A stretch of DNA of 64,000 nucleotides, taken from positions 76,176 to 140,175 of the forward strand of contig CAZTJF010000009.1 in the NCBI GenBank assembly GCA_964613805.1, written 5' to 3'. Positions 8,822 through 19,119 of this stretch are shown in pieces; within the stretch, counting starts at the first letter, position 1, and each line of letters begins with the position of its first letter. Source of the DNA: XYD12-FULL-36-8 sp964613805 (GTDB taxonomy: Bacteria; Bacteroidota; Ignavibacteria; Ignavibacteriales; Ignavibacteriaceae). A program made the translations under genes and the position numbers. Below the pieces are notes generated by a model. It made no database searches, had not been told where the DNA came from, and worked only from the letters and a program-made list of their open reading frames with translations.

Positions 8822-11800
8822 TTGCAGCTCAACAGTTCACCAAAAACCAATCTCACTTCTCAAACCAATCATTCAGAGCAAAGTTACTCTCAACTTCCTG
8901 TGGAAAACAGTAAACTGGATTTTCTTATCCCTCTCGATGATACAAGTAAAGTTAAAGGGAGATTCGAAGATAATTTTGGCGGGCAAGTTGAGGATAAGAT
9001 TGAAACCAAATTAGATGATATGCTTGGTCTTTCGGATACTAATAAGATAATCTCAGATTCACTTTTAACTCTTGTAGATACTGTGAAAGTTGATTCTGCA
9101 GCGCTCGATTCAACTGCTCGAATGAAATACTTTAAATATCAACGAGAGGATAAACCTTATGTTGAATTAAAGAAGAAAAAACCCTCCAAATTTTTTGCCT
9201 ATCCTGATCAAAGATTTGTAACACGAACAATTCAAATTGATTCAACCGGACAATACGTCGAAGTCGTCGAAAAAATAGCTGGTCAAAAAACAAAGCTGAT
9301 TTTAAGAATGACTATTGATGATTACATTCAAATGCGGCTTGGCTTGCGTGAGCGTGAAATCTGGGAAGGGCTTGGTTATGCATATGAATTGAAGGAAACT
9401 AAGAAGGAATTAGGAGAACTTATTAGAGATATAACAAATCTCGAAATTCCTCTCCCAAGCGTTGGTGTGTTAAGTATTTTTGGTGAGCCAAAAATTAGTT
9501 TAAGAATTGGCGGAGCTGTAGATATTCACGGTGCATGGCGGAATGAAACGACAGAAGGTGTTACTGCTTCACGACTCGGCAACACAAGAAATGAACCTGA
9601 CTTCAAACAGCAGGTGCAAATAAATGTAAGCGGAACTATTGGAGATAAGCTTAACATAGTTGCTGATTGGAATACCGAACGAACTTTTGAGTATGAAAAC
9701 CAGCTTAAGATTAAATACACCGGGTATGAAGATGAAATTGTCCAGAGTGTTGAAGCGGGAAATGTTTCACTTCAGACTTCTCCTTTAGTTGGCGGCAGCG
9801 AAGCGCTATTCGGCGTGAAAGCAAATTTCAAAATTGGACCGTTGTCACTTACAACTTTAGCAAGCCAGAAAAAAGGTGAAGTGAAAGAGGTCTCGGTATC
9901 AGGTGGCACAACTTCACAAACTTTTGAGAAGCGGGCTTATGATTATTCAACCAACCACTATTTTGTTGATACTATTTACTCCAGTCAGAATCCAGATTTA
10001 AATTTATTCCAAAAATATTATGATAATGCAACTCCTCAAGTTGATTCTCGTTACTTGATTAAAGACATTGAAGTTTGGAAATCCATACAGACAGTTGGTA
10101 AAGACCCCGCAAAAGAAAGATTAGCAAATGCTTTTATTGATTTACAACCGAGATTTGCCGGTGTGCCGTATGATACAACTCTTAGAGGAGATATTCTGCC
10201 AACTCCAGGTATAAGCGAATCGGGGAGATTTCGTTTATTGACAAAAGGAGATGATTATAATTTAAATGAATATATCGGATTCCTGACATTCAACACGCAA
10301 ATTAATAATGATGATATAATTGCAGTAGCATACCGTGTTGAGAATTTACCTGGTGCTCAAGATGATGGTTTCTATGGTGAATTCATCAGCTCAGCAACTA
10401 CTGATTCGCAAAAATTAATTTTGAAATTAATTAAGCCTGCAAATCTGCAGCCAGGCGGTAACTTTACACAAGCATGGGACCTTCAATTAAAAAATATTTA
10501 TCCCGTTGGTGGTAGAAACATTAAAAAAGATGGATTTGAATTTCAAATTAAGTATGAAATTCCAGGGCAAGAGCCTGTTGTTGAACTGCCAGGAACACAA
10601 GGAAATGTTCGATTATTGAATGCATTTGGTTTGGATAATTATGATGCTGCAGATCAACCAAATCCTGATAATATTTTCGATTGGCGTACTAATCTTACCA
10701 TCATTCCGCAAACGGGTGAGATTATTTTTCCCGTGCTTGAACCCTTTGGTAGAAATATTCCCAATAGTGAACCAAGGAAATTGCTTGATGCTGATTCTTT
10801 AAAATTTCAAGATGTGTATACTAAAACTAAAACTTTTGCCCAGCAGCAGAAAGTTAAGGATAAGTGGATACTTACGGGTAAATATTCTGGTGAAGCAAGT
10901 GCAGTTTATCAATTGGGATTTAATGTAGTTGAAAATTCTGTCAGAGTTAGATTAAGCGGAAGAGAGTTAACTCCGGGGATTGACTATATAGTTGATTACA
11001 ATATGGGGCAGTTAACCGTTCGAAACGATGCAGCACTTGTTCCCGGTGCAGATTTAAAGATAACGTATGAACAAAATGATCTATTCCAGCTTGCATCAAA
11101 AACATTGTTGGGTGCAAGAGGAATATTTGATTTTTCTCAAAAGACAAAACTTGGTTTTTCTGTTTTGAATCTTAATCAGCAAACTTTAAGTGATAAAGTT
11201 AGAATTGGTGAAGAACCATTAAGCAATACAATTTATGGTGTTGATTTTAGTACAAGCGGCGACCTACCATTTTTAACAAAGCTGCTGGATAAAGTTATTT
11301 CAACAAAGCAAATGTCTGGTTTTAATTTTCAGGGTGAGTTCGCTTACATTAATCCTGATCCCAACACGAAAAAAAGCACAATCACTTCAGACAAGCAAAA
11401 GAGCATTGCATACATAGACGATTTTGAAGGTGCTAAGAGAATTATACCTGTTGGAGTTTCATATACGGCTTGGAAAGATCTTAGTCCGCCCGAACAGCTA
11501 CCTACTTCGCCCGCTTTACCTGATACCTCATTGATGAATTATAAAGCAAAAAGTTTTTGGTTCACCGCGACTCCTTCAAATGTTCGTGTTCAAGATATTT
11601 GGGGAAGTCGTAAGCGGGTTGCTAAACAGGATGACAACGTTACCGTAATGGATTATGTATTTCTACCCGACACGCAAGGAACTTATAACTACACACCCAC
11701 GTTGCAAGACCGAAATAAGAATTGGGGTGGAATAATGAAACTGCTTTCTTCAACCGCAAGCAATCTTGTTGAAGAAAATGTTGAGTTTATTGAATTTTGG

Positions 11801-14800
11801 TTGAAGGTCGAGAATGCTCCGTTAAATTCTAAGGTGTATATAGATCTTGGAAGAATAAGCGAGGATGTAATTCCTAACCGAAAACTTGATACTGAAGACA
11901 AGGACGGCAACGATGCAATTGATGTTGACGGTAAGGAAGATACCGGAATTGATGGATTAACGGATGAGGAAGAGAGAGCAAGGTTTGGCAGCACATTATC
12001 GGATCCAAGCGGTGATAATTTTTCTTTTACAAAAACCGGCGGCTCAACCGTATTGTTCGATTATTATAATATTAACGGTACGCAGGGAAATGCTATCCTG
12101 AGTGATATTGGACGACTTCCCGATACAGAAGACTTGAATAGAAATGGTAACATCAACCTGATTAACAGTTTCTACAGATATGAAATACCACTCGATACAA
12201 GTGCACAAACAAATAAATTTATTGCGGGAGGTGGTGATAATGCCGGCTGGTACTTGTATCGCATTCCTTTAAAAGATACTCTGACAAAAATCGGTGAACC
12301 AAGTTTTACAACTGTTGAAACGATTAGATTTTTTGTTACTGGAAGCGATCAAATGGTACACCTGCGATTTGCGGAGTTCAATCTTGTCGGAAGCCAATGG
12401 CAGCGGCTATTGCCGCAAGATACAGTTCTTTCAGTTTCTGTAATTAGTTATGAAGATAATCCGAATTATGAAATTCCACCTGGAGTAATTCAAGAAAGGG
12501 ATAGAACAAAACCTGATGAGCAGGTTTTCAGAAATGAGCAGTCTCTAAATTTAATCATTCAAAATCTTGCTGATGGCGAATCACGGGAAGCTGTAAGATA
12601 TTTGTACCGCCCTCTCGATGTTTTCAATTATTCGGAAATGAAATTGTTCATTCACGGTGATAATAATTATGGACCGGGTTCAGTATCTTCTCTTGATGTA
12701 GATTACAATGCTGAAGTTTATTTTAGATTCGGCAGTGATTCAAACAACTTTTATGAATACCGCCAGCCGGTTCGCCCTGGTTGGAATGAAATCAGTATTC
12801 TTTTTGCAGAATTGACCTCAATAAAACAAGCAAGAGATTCTGTTTCTCAAACAGTTAGGGATCCGGTTCCTGGACTTTCAGGGCATTTTTATCTAATTAA
12901 AGGAAACCCAACCCTTACGGCTGTAAAATTTTTAACCGTTGGTATTTATAATACAACCAATCCAAATTCAGTTGGAAATATTTCAGGTGAAGTGTGGGTA
13001 AATGAACTTAGAGTGATTGGTGCACAGGATAAATCGGGTTGGGCGTACAGTTTTTCAACTTCATTGCGAATGGCGGATATTCTTTCTGTTAATTTTAATT
13101 TAAGTCATACAGATCCATACTTTCATCGGCTTGCAGATAGATTCGGTTCGCGAGTTGAATCAAGGAACTGGGCGGTATCTGCTGATTTGGATGTCTTAAA
13201 ATTGCTGCCGATAAATCTACCGGAAAGTAATTTAAAACTAAATTATTCTCATTCAGAGTCAATTGGTAAACCGCTTTATTTACCAGGAACTGATGTTGAA
13301 GTTGAGAGGGCAGCGGAGCAGTTAAGAGAAAGTAGAAATGATTCTTCAAGAACAACAACCAAAACTCCTGAACAATTGATTTCTGAATCTCAAACTCTGA
13401 ATGTTTCAGATTCATGGACTGTATCCAACATCAAGATAAAAATTCCAACTCAGTTGTGGTTTATTAGAGATTCATTCAATTCTATTACAATGGGTTTCAA
13501 CTATAACAAAACGTTTAGCAGAAGTCCTAATGTGCTTAGTAATAAAAGCTGGATTTGGAATTATAATTTAAACTATGGATTAAATCTCAGTCCGGATTAT
13601 TTCTTTTATCCTGCTAACATTCCTTTAATCGGTTCAATTCTTTCTCTACTTGTCGATTATCGAAATGTTAAGATTTACTATACACCACAAAATTTTACAT
13701 TTAATCTTACGGCAAAACGAAATAGAAATGTAAATGTTTCGCGTCCTCAAAATAATATTGATGCTCAAGAAATAGTATCCCGCGATTTTACAACTTCACG
13801 TGGATTTAACTTTGCATGGAAAATAACAGAAGGCGGATTGCTCAATCTAAGTACTAGTTATAATTTAAATATTAGTTCAACTTTAGCTTTCTTAGAGATT
13901 GATGAATTCGGCAGACAAAGATCTGAAGGTGCAATTTGGGGTGAAATATTTTCAGGTAAATTTTTCGGAAAGGATTATCAGTATCAGCAATCGTTTGATC
14001 TCAGAACTTCACCCAAATTGCCGTCATTATGGGATATAAATAAATTTTTTACAGTTTCTGCTGGTTATTCGGCAAGTTATCAGTGGAATAACGATTTCAG
14101 GCAGTCGGTTTTAGGAAGAGGAGCAGGATTCGCAAGCAAAGTAAGCACAACTCTTACATTAAAATTAAAAGCACTTATGCAGCCGCTTTTCGAGGAAACA
14201 CTGGATGATAAAACTCAACCTACGACAACAACCACAACTCCGAACCGAACACGAGGCAGAGAGAGAGTTGTTGAAGATGAAACCAAAAAAGATCAACCGC
14301 CTGATGAAGAAAATAAGTTTAAATCCGATTCACTTCATACCATGATTTCTGACTCTACGATGGTTGAAGATTCTTTAATTGATGGTAAACCGAAAAAATC
14401 AGTTCTTGTCAGTGCTTATCAGTTCTTAAAAACTTTTACAAGAGTAGTTCTATTTGATTACGAGACAATTAATTTTAGTTTCTCCAGCGATAACAATTTA
14501 TCAAAAAGCGGAATTGCTGGAAGCGGAACAGGATTTTATAACTTCTGGGGAGTTTTATTTAACGCAAATAATGGTCCATCACGCAGTTTTATGTTAGGAT
14601 TAAGCGATGATGTTGGTCCACGCGCACCAAATGGAAATTTGCAAGATGTATATTCACAAAGAAATAGTTTAGACTTTAAAACATCACGCCCGCTTTGGGA
14701 AGGTGCTAGAATAGATTTAAATTGGAAAGTAGGTTGGGCAACAAATAAAAGCAGTAATCTTATCTCCGATGAAACAGGCAGAACCACTGTTAGTAACGTT

Positions 14801-15655
14801 ACTTCATCAGGAACAATTGACAGATCATTTTTATACTTTCCGCCAAAGTTATTTCTAAGCATATTCAAGAGTGGTATAAAGCAAGTAAATGAATTGTACG
14901 ATCCTAATTCACCAAATCCAAGAGACAATTTATCAGCAGCATTTGTTGATGGATTCGAAAGCTTTCCACTTTTTGCCAAGATTGGTTTCTTGAAAGATTT
15001 TGTAAAATACGTCCCTCGCCCAAATTGGAGATTATCGTGGGACGGATTAGAATCATTTTTCTTGTTTAAGAGCTTTGCAAAACGAGTAAGCTTAACTCAC
15101 GAATATAAATCCGGCTATACGGAAGGTTGGAAATTAACTCCAGACGGAAATACGGAAACTGTAAGTCAAAGAATTGATTATGCATTTGCGCCTTTAGCAG
15201 GATTAAATTTTACCTTCGCTGATCTTTGGGGCGGAAATTTAATAAGCAGCTTTAAATATTCAACAAGAGTGAGTTATGATTTGGGAAGTTCAACTCGAAA
15301 TATTACAGAAACATTTTCTAAAGATGTTGGAATTACTGCAGGGTACTCCAAAAGTGGATTTGAATTACCGTTGTTTGGAATTTCATTAAAGAATGACATT
15401 GAGTTCAGTTTTTCTTACAATAATACAAAAAACTCAACAGTGATATATGATATGACTGATTTCGTTGAAGATGGCGTACCGAAAGATGGAACAATTAGAA
15501 TCACATTAGAACCAAGAATAAAATATACAATCAGTTCAAAAGTGACTTTATCTATTTTCTATCGTAGATCGTCAGTTGAACCTGAAGGAGCCGCTAGAAT
15601 TCCGCCTACCACAACTAATGAAGCGGGATTAGATGTTCATATTTCGATTCAATAA
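8822..15655 (+). CDS. sprA: T9SS outer-membrane translocon SprA (Sov)
   Basis: Giant outer-membrane barrel that forms the protein-conducting channel of the type IX secretion system. The 2277-residue product has the SprA family's size and recurring features: an early stretch on soluble domains (VGVLSIFGEPKISLRIGGAV near residue 215), QVQINVSGTIGDKLNIVADW near residue 260, then many beta-strand repeats to a C-terminus rich in alternating aromatic residues. The coordinates use the first canonical start in frame, a TTG. However the frame is open back to 8648 and encodes a basic then hydrophobic stretch (KNINKRKK... then ILAALVFLFYAV) that looks like the signal peptide, with no ATG, GTG or TTG. 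The true N-terminus is therefore probably upstream of 8822. porX follows directly. Confidence 0.93.
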   Translation: MQLNSSPKTNLTSQTNHSEQSYSQLPVENSKLDFLIPLDDTSKVKGRFEDNFGGQVEDKIETKLDDMLGLSDTNKIISDSLLTLVDTVKVDSAALDSTARMKYFKYQREDKPYVELKKKKPSKFFAYPDQRFVTRTIQIDSTGQYVEVVEKIAGQKTKLILRMTIDDYIQMRLGLREREIWEGLGYAYELKETKKELGELIRDITNLEIPLPSVGVLSIFGEPKISLRIGGAVDIHGAWRNETTEGVTASRLGNTRNEPDFKQQVQINVSGTIGDKLNIVADWNTERTFEYENQLKIKYTGYEDEIVQSVEAGNVSLQTSPLVGGSEALFGVKANFKIGPLSLTTLASQKKGEVKEVSVSGGTTSQTFEKRAYDYSTNHYFVDTIYSSQNPDLNLFQKYYDNATPQVDSRYLIKDIEVWKSIQTVGKDPAKERLANAFIDLQPRFAGVPYDTTLRGDILPTPGISESGRFRLLTKGDDYNLNEYIGFLTFNTQINNDDIIAVAYRVENLPGAQDDGFYGEFISSATTDSQKLILKLIKPANLQPGGNFTQAWDLQLKNIYPVGGRNIKKDGFEFQIKYEIPGQEPVVELPGTQGNVRLLNAFGLDNYDAADQPNPDNIFDWRTNLTIIPQTGEIIFPVLEPFGRNIPNSEPRKLLDADSLKFQDVYTKTKTFAQQQKVKDKWILTGKYSGEASAVYQLGFNVVENSVRVRLSGRELTPGIDYIVDYNMGQLTVRNDAALVPGADLKITYEQNDLFQLASKTLLGARGIFDFSQKTKLGFSVLNLNQQTLSDKVRIGEEPLSNTIYGVDFSTSGDLPFLTKLLDKVISTKQMSGFNFQGEFAYINPDPNTKKSTITSDKQKSIAYIDDFEGAKRIIPVGVSYTAWKDLSPPEQLPTSPALPDTSLMNYKAKSFWFTATPSNVRVQDIWGSRKRVAKQDDNVTVMDYVFLPDTQGTYNYTPTLQDRNKNWGGIMKLLSSTASNLVEENVEFIEFWLKVENAPLNSKVYIDLGRISEDVIPNRKLDTEDKDGNDAIDVDGKEDTGIDGLTDEEERARFGSTLSDPSGDNFSFTKTGGSTVLFDYYNINGTQGNAILSDIGRLPDTEDLNRNGNINLINSFYRYEIPLDTSAQTNKFIAGGGDNAGWYLYRIPLKDTLTKIGEPSFTTVETIRFFVTGSDQMVHLRFAEFNLVGSQWQRLLPQDTVLSVSVISYEDNPNYEIPPGVIQERDRTKPDEQVFRNEQSLNLIIQNLADGESREAVRYLYRPLDVFNYSEMKLFIHGDNNYGPGSVSSLDVDYNAEVYFRFGSDSNNFYEYRQPVRPGWNEISILFAELTSIKQARDSVSQTVRDPVPGLSGHFYLIKGNPTLTAVKFLTVGIYNTTNPNSVGNISGEVWVNELRVIGAQDKSGWAYSFSTSLRMADILSVNFNLSHTDPYFHRLADRFGSRVESRNWAVSADLDVLKLLPINLPESNLKLNYSHSESIGKPLYLPGTDVEVERAAEQLRESRNDSSRTTTKTPEQLISESQTLNVSDSWTVSNIKIKIPTQLWFIRDSFNSITMGFNYNKTFSRSPNVLSNKSWIWNYNLNYGLNLSPDYFFYPANIPLIGSILSLLVDYRNVKIYYTPQNFTFNLTAKRNRNVNVSRPQNNIDAQEIVSRDFTTSRGFNFAWKITEGGLLNLSTSYNLNISSTLAFLEIDEFGRQRSEGAIWGEIFSGKFFGKDYQYQQSFDLRTSPKLPSLWDINKFFTVSAGYSASYQWNNDFRQSVLGRGAGFASKVSTTLTLKLKALMQPLFEETLDDKTQPTTTTTTPNRTRGRERVVEDETKKDQPPDEENKFKSDSLHTMISDSTMVEDSLIDGKPKKSVLVSAYQFLKTFTRVVLFDYETINFSFSSDNNLSKSGIAGSGTGFYNFWGVLFNANNGPSRSFMLGLSDDVGPRAPNGNLQDVYSQRNSLDFKTSRPLWEGARIDLNWKVGWATNKSSNLISDETGRTTVSNVTSSGTIDRSFLYFPPKLFLSIFKSGIKQVNELYDPNSPNPRDNLSAAFVDGFESFPLFAKIGFLKDFVKYVPRPNWRLSWDGLESFFLFKSFAKRVSLTHEYKSGYTEGWKLTPDGNTETVSQRIDYAFAPLAGLNFTFADLWGGNLISSFKYSTRVSYDLGSSTRNITETFSKDVGITAGYSKSGFELPLFGISLKNDIEFSFSYNNTKNSTVIYDMTDFVEDGVPKDGTIRITLEPRIKYTISSKVTLSIFYRRSSVEPEGAARIPPTTTNEAGLDVHISIQ

Positions 15656-15737
15656 ATAATTTCTAAGGCATTATTACTTGGATTTTATTTATGAAGTTTC
15701 CTAACTAATATTTTTCACCAATAAAAAAAAGAATATA

Positions 15738-17306
15738 ATGATTAAACAGAATAGAATTTTGTGGGTTGATGACGAAATTGAACTTTTACGTTCGCATATT
15801 ATTTTTCTGTCAGAAAAGGGATTTATTGTTGACACTGCAACTAATGGTGAAGATGCAGTTTCTTCAGTCAAAGAAAAAGATTACGATCTAATTTTTCTTG
15901 ATGAAATGATGGCGGGTATGGGCGGCTTGGAAACACTTGCACAAATCAAAGATCATAATCCTAACATACCTGTAGTTATGGTAACGAAAAATGAAGAAGA
16001 AAGCTTAATGAATGAAGCAATTGGCTTTAAGATTTCCGACTATCTGACTAAACCGGTTAATCCAAGTCAGGTATTATTAGTTTGCAAAAAAATTCTTGAA
16101 GGAAAAAAAATAACTGGTGAATTTGCTGCAAAAGATTATCTTCAGGACTTCAGGCAAATTTCCCAGGCAATGTTGCAAAACTTAAATTCTGATGAATGGA
16201 TTGAAATTTATTTAAAACTTGTTAATTGGGATCTTGGGCTTGATCTTCATCCTGAGATCGGTTTGCGCCAAACCTTTACTGATCAAAAGCGGGAAGCGAA
16301 TAAAGAATTTTCAAAATTTGTGGAGAATAATTATCGCAATTGGATAAATTCAGATTCGAATTACGATAGACCAACTTTAACAGTTGATGTATTGAGCGAA
16401 TATTTGGTTGATCAAATTAAAAATTACGATAATGTTTTTTTCTTTGTACTTGATTGCCTTCGCTTAGATCAGTGGCTGGTTATGGAAAAGCACTTGACGG
16501 ATTATTTTAAGATAGATAAAAGCTACTATTACTCCATTTTACCAACTTCAACTCCATATGCGCGTAATTCTCTTTTCGGAGGATTGTACCCTTCAGAAAT
16601 AGAAAAATATTATCCGCAGTTATGGCAAAGCGGAGATGATGATGAGAATAGTATGAATAAGTATGAAAAAGAATTACTCCAATTATTTTTAGATAGGAAA
16701 AGAATTAAACTAAAAAATGATTTGAAGTACATTAAAATAATTGACCCTGAAGTCGGACGAAATTTCGAGCAAAATATATTATCGTATCAAAACACACATC
16801 TCACTGCGATTGTGGTTAATTTTTTAGATATGATTGCTCATGGAAGATCAGACTCGGATATTTTGAAAGAAATTGCTCCTGATGAATCAGCATACCGATC
16901 TTTAACAAATAGCTGGTTTACACATTCATCGTTATTATCAACTTTAAAATCTATCTCTTCACTAAAGAACTCAAGAATAGTAATTACAACAGATCATGGA
17001 AGTATACGAGCTTTACGCGGTGCAAAAGTTCTAGGTGATAGAGAAGCCTCGTCAAACTTACGATTTAAGTACGGAAGAAATCTCAAAGTTGATGATAAGC
17101 ATGCCATTTATATTAAAAATGCTGTTGACTTCAAACTTCCTAAGCGTGGTGTAACGATCAATTACATTATTGCAAAGGAAGATTATTATTTTGTTTACCC
17201 AACTGAGTATCACAAATATTTAACTCACTACAAAGATACTTTTCAGCATGGTGGAATATCACTTGATGAAATTTTACTTCCCGTGATAACAATGGAACCT
17301 AAGTAA
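15738..17306 (+). CDS. porX: PorX-type response regulator with PglZ domain
   Basis: Two-component response regulator linked to the type IX secretion system. Residues 1-120 form a receiver domain with acidic pocket D11/D12, phosphoacceptor D55 (IFLDEMM) and a lysine in YLTKPVNP. After a helical linker, residues from about 200 to the end make a PglZ/alkaline-phosphatase-like domain, seen in FFVLDCLRLDQW, ARNSLFGGLYPSEI, VVNFLDMIAHGRSD, ITTDHGSI and FQHGGISLDEILLPV. The layout and length (522 aa) match PorX, which in Porphyromonas works with PorY and a sigma factor to control T9SS genes. Being just 82 bases after sprA strengthens the call. The partner kinase is not in the window. Confidence 0.9.
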   Translation: MIKQNRILWVDDEIELLRSHIIFLSEKGFIVDTATNGEDAVSSVKEKDYDLIFLDEMMAGMGGLETLAQIKDHNPNIPVVMVTKNEEESLMNEAIGFKISDYLTKPVNPSQVLLVCKKILEGKKITGEFAAKDYLQDFRQISQAMLQNLNSDEWIEIYLKLVNWDLGLDLHPEIGLRQTFTDQKREANKEFSKFVENNYRNWINSDSNYDRPTLTVDVLSEYLVDQIKNYDNVFFFVLDCLRLDQWLVMEKHLTDYFKIDKSYYYSILPTSTPYARNSLFGGLYPSEIEKYYPQLWQSGDDDENSMNKYEKELLQLFLDRKRIKLKNDLKYIKIIDPEVGRNFEQNILSYQNTHLTAIVVNFLDMIAHGRSDSDILKEIAPDESAYRSLTNSWFTHSSLLSTLKSISSLKNSRIVITTDHGSIRALRGAKVLGDREASSNLRFKYGRNLKVDDKHAIYIKNAVDFKLPKRGVTINYIIAKEDYYFVYPTEYHKYLTHYKDTFQHGGISLDEILLPVITMEPK

Positions 17307-17307
17307 A

Positions 17308-17736
17308 ATGGTATTTCCATTTCAAGTAATAGTTTCATCTGAAAGCGAAACTGAAAATATTGCTAAAGCATTTTCTAGAGAACTAAAAGGCGGCGAAGTT
17401 ATCGTCCTCATAGGAGAACTCGGTGCTGGTAAAACTTTTTTTGTTAAAAAAACACTCGAAAATTTTAACATCAATTGGGTTAACAGCCCATCCTTTGCAA
17501 TCGCGAACGAATATGATAATTCGTTTAAATTTATTCACATTGATTTTTATCGTTTAAAGACCGCAAGAGAACTTTATGATATCGGATTCGATGATTATCT
17601 TAATAATGACAGTTCAATAATTTTCATTGAGTGGGGGAACTTATTTCCCCAGGTTTTACCGCTTAAGAGGATCGAAATAAAAATTAAAATGAATTCTAAT
17701 AACACCAGAGAAATTATTATCACTAAATATGCTTGA
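17308..17736 (+). CDS. tsaE: tRNA t6A biosynthesis ATPase TsaE
   Basis: ATPase that drives the TsaB-TsaD complex making threonylcarbamoyladenosine (t6A37) on ANN-decoding tRNAs. It has the Walker A motif GELGAGKT at residues 36-43, then NSPSFAIANEY and HIDFYRL around residues 60-80 and FIEWGN near residue 107. The length, 142 aa, is normal. The ATG lies one base after the porX stop, and the gene overlaps tsaB by eight bases, so translation is probably coupled. Confidence 0.95.
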   Translation: MVFPFQVIVSSESETENIAKAFSRELKGGEVIVLIGELGAGKTFFVKKTLENFNINWVNSPSFAIANEYDNSFKFIHIDFYRLKTARELYDIGFDDYLNNDSSIIFIEWGNLFPQVLPLKRIEIKIKMNSNNTREIIITKYA

Positions 17737-18397
17737 TAAAACTCCCATATTGGCAATTGAAACATCACAAAGCTGCTGCGGTGCATGTGTGTATTTTGAT
17801 GACAGCAAATTCTTTGAGATGAATATAAAGCATAAAAATTCTCATGCAGAGAAAATTTATGAAATAATAGATACAGTAATTAACTCATCGAACATTTCTT
17901 TTAAAGAAATTGGAGTGGTAGCTGTATCTTCGGGACCTGGGTCATTCACAGGATTGCGAATCGGAATGTCTGCAGCAAAAGGAATAGCTTTTGGAGCATC
18001 ACTTCCAATCATTGCTGTTCCAACTTTTGAAGCGTTTGCTTTTCAAATTGCTAACACTTTAAAGGATGATACTGAATTTATAATTGCTAATAAAGTTAAT
18101 TCAGATGAGGTATATTTTGCTCAGTTTAAAGTTAAAGACAATAATTATATATTTACACGGGATTTGCAGATTCTAAAAGCATCTGATCGAATCAGCTTTG
18201 AGGATGATTGTCCGGTTTATGGCAATGCATCATTTAATTTTAAAATTCGTAATCAAATAAAATCTATTACCAGTCCCAAAACAGAATATGTTGCAAAATG
18301 GGCTAAACATTTTGGTGAGGATAAATTGAAATACGATTTTGATTATTTAGAACCTAACTATTTAAAGAACTTTGTTGTAAAGGAGAAAACATTATGA
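17729..18397 (+). CDS. tsaB: tRNA t6A biosynthesis protein TsaB
   Basis: Scaffold subunit of the t6A machinery, related to the ASKHA ATPase fold; it binds TsaD and TsaE. ILAIETSQSCCGACVY begins the protein, HAEKI follows near residue 40, and SSGPGSFTGLRIGMSAAKGI near residue 69 is the family signature. The length of 222 aa is typical. It overlaps tsaE upstream by eight bases and the next gene by four (ATGA). tsaD is not in the window. Confidence 0.94.
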   Translation: MLDKTPILAIETSQSCCGACVYFDDSKFFEMNIKHKNSHAEKIYEIIDTVINSSNISFKEIGVVAVSSGPGSFTGLRIGMSAAKGIAFGASLPIIAVPTFEAFAFQIANTLKDDTEFIIANKVNSDEVYFAQFKVKDNNYIFTRDLQILKASDRISFEDDCPVYGNASFNFKIRNQIKSITSPKTEYVAKWAKHFGEDKLKYDFDYLEPNYLKNFVVKEKTL

Positions 18398-19119
18398 TTA
18401 AAAAGATTCTAATTTCCTCACTTGTCGTTGTAAGCATTTCATTCTCTCAAATAGTAGGACCTAAAGCAACGGTTCAGATAACTGATTATGATTTTGGTAA
18501 CATTGAACAAGGGCAGGTTGTTGATCATAATTATGTACTTACGAATACAGGCGGTGATTTGTTGAAGATAACAGACGTTCGTGCCTCATGCGGTTGTACT
18601 GCAGCAAAACCTGAACAATCAGAATTGAAACCGGGGGAATCAACTCAAATAATGGTTTCGTTCAATTCAACCGGCAGATTAGGTTCACAGCAGAAGTATG
18701 TTTACGTTGTAACCAATGATCCATCGAATTCTGAAATTAAGTTAAAATTATCAGGAAATATTTTATCTCCCGGAAGTTCACTTAAGGAAGAAAATCTTCC
18801 TAAAATTTTCTTTCCCGAAACACAACATGATTTTGGAACCGTTGCTGAAGGAGAAACTGTAACTTATACCTTTAAATTTGTCAATAAAGGTAAAGCAACA
18901 CTTGATATTAAAGACATAAAAACTTCTTGCGGCTGTACGGCTGCGTTGGTTAGCAGCAAACAAATTGCTTCCGGCAAAGAAGGTACATTGAAGATTGATC
19001 TTGATACTAAAAATAGACAGGGTAGAATGAGTCGAACAATCACTGTAACTTCAAATGATCCTGAAGAACCTAATAAAGTTCTTACCATTTACGCAGAAGT
19101 GACTAAAGCGAGCAAATAA
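18394..19119 (+). CDS. Secreted DUF1573 protein, two repeats
   Basis: Exported protein of 241 residues with a signal peptide (residues 1-18, ending near SFSQ) and two DUF1573 repeats, which have an immunoglobulin-like fold. Each repeat has the pattern DFG-x-GE/Q followed by SCGCTAA: the first at about residues 33-75, the second at about 150-190. The function of DUF1573 proteins is not established, though they are frequent in Bacteroidota envelopes. A clear GGAG ribosome site precedes the ATG, which overlaps the tsaB stop. accD begins on the last base of this stop codon. Confidence 0.85.
   Translation: MIKKILISSLVVVSISFSQIVGPKATVQITDYDFGNIEQGQVVDHNYVLTNTGGDLLKITDVRASCGCTAAKPEQSELKPGESTQIMVSFNSTGRLGSQQKYVYVVTNDPSNSEIKLKLSGNILSPGSSLKEENLPKIFFPETQHDFGTVAEGETVTYTFKFVNKGKATLDIKDIKTSCGCTAALVSSKQIASGKEGTLKIDLDTKNRQGRMSRTITVTSNDPEEPNKVLTIYAEVTKASK

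Noticed and set aside
14536..14979. Long minus-strand open frame (147 codons) inside sprA
   Set aside because: It is antisense to a clearly coding, conserved region and has no domain or ribosome site.
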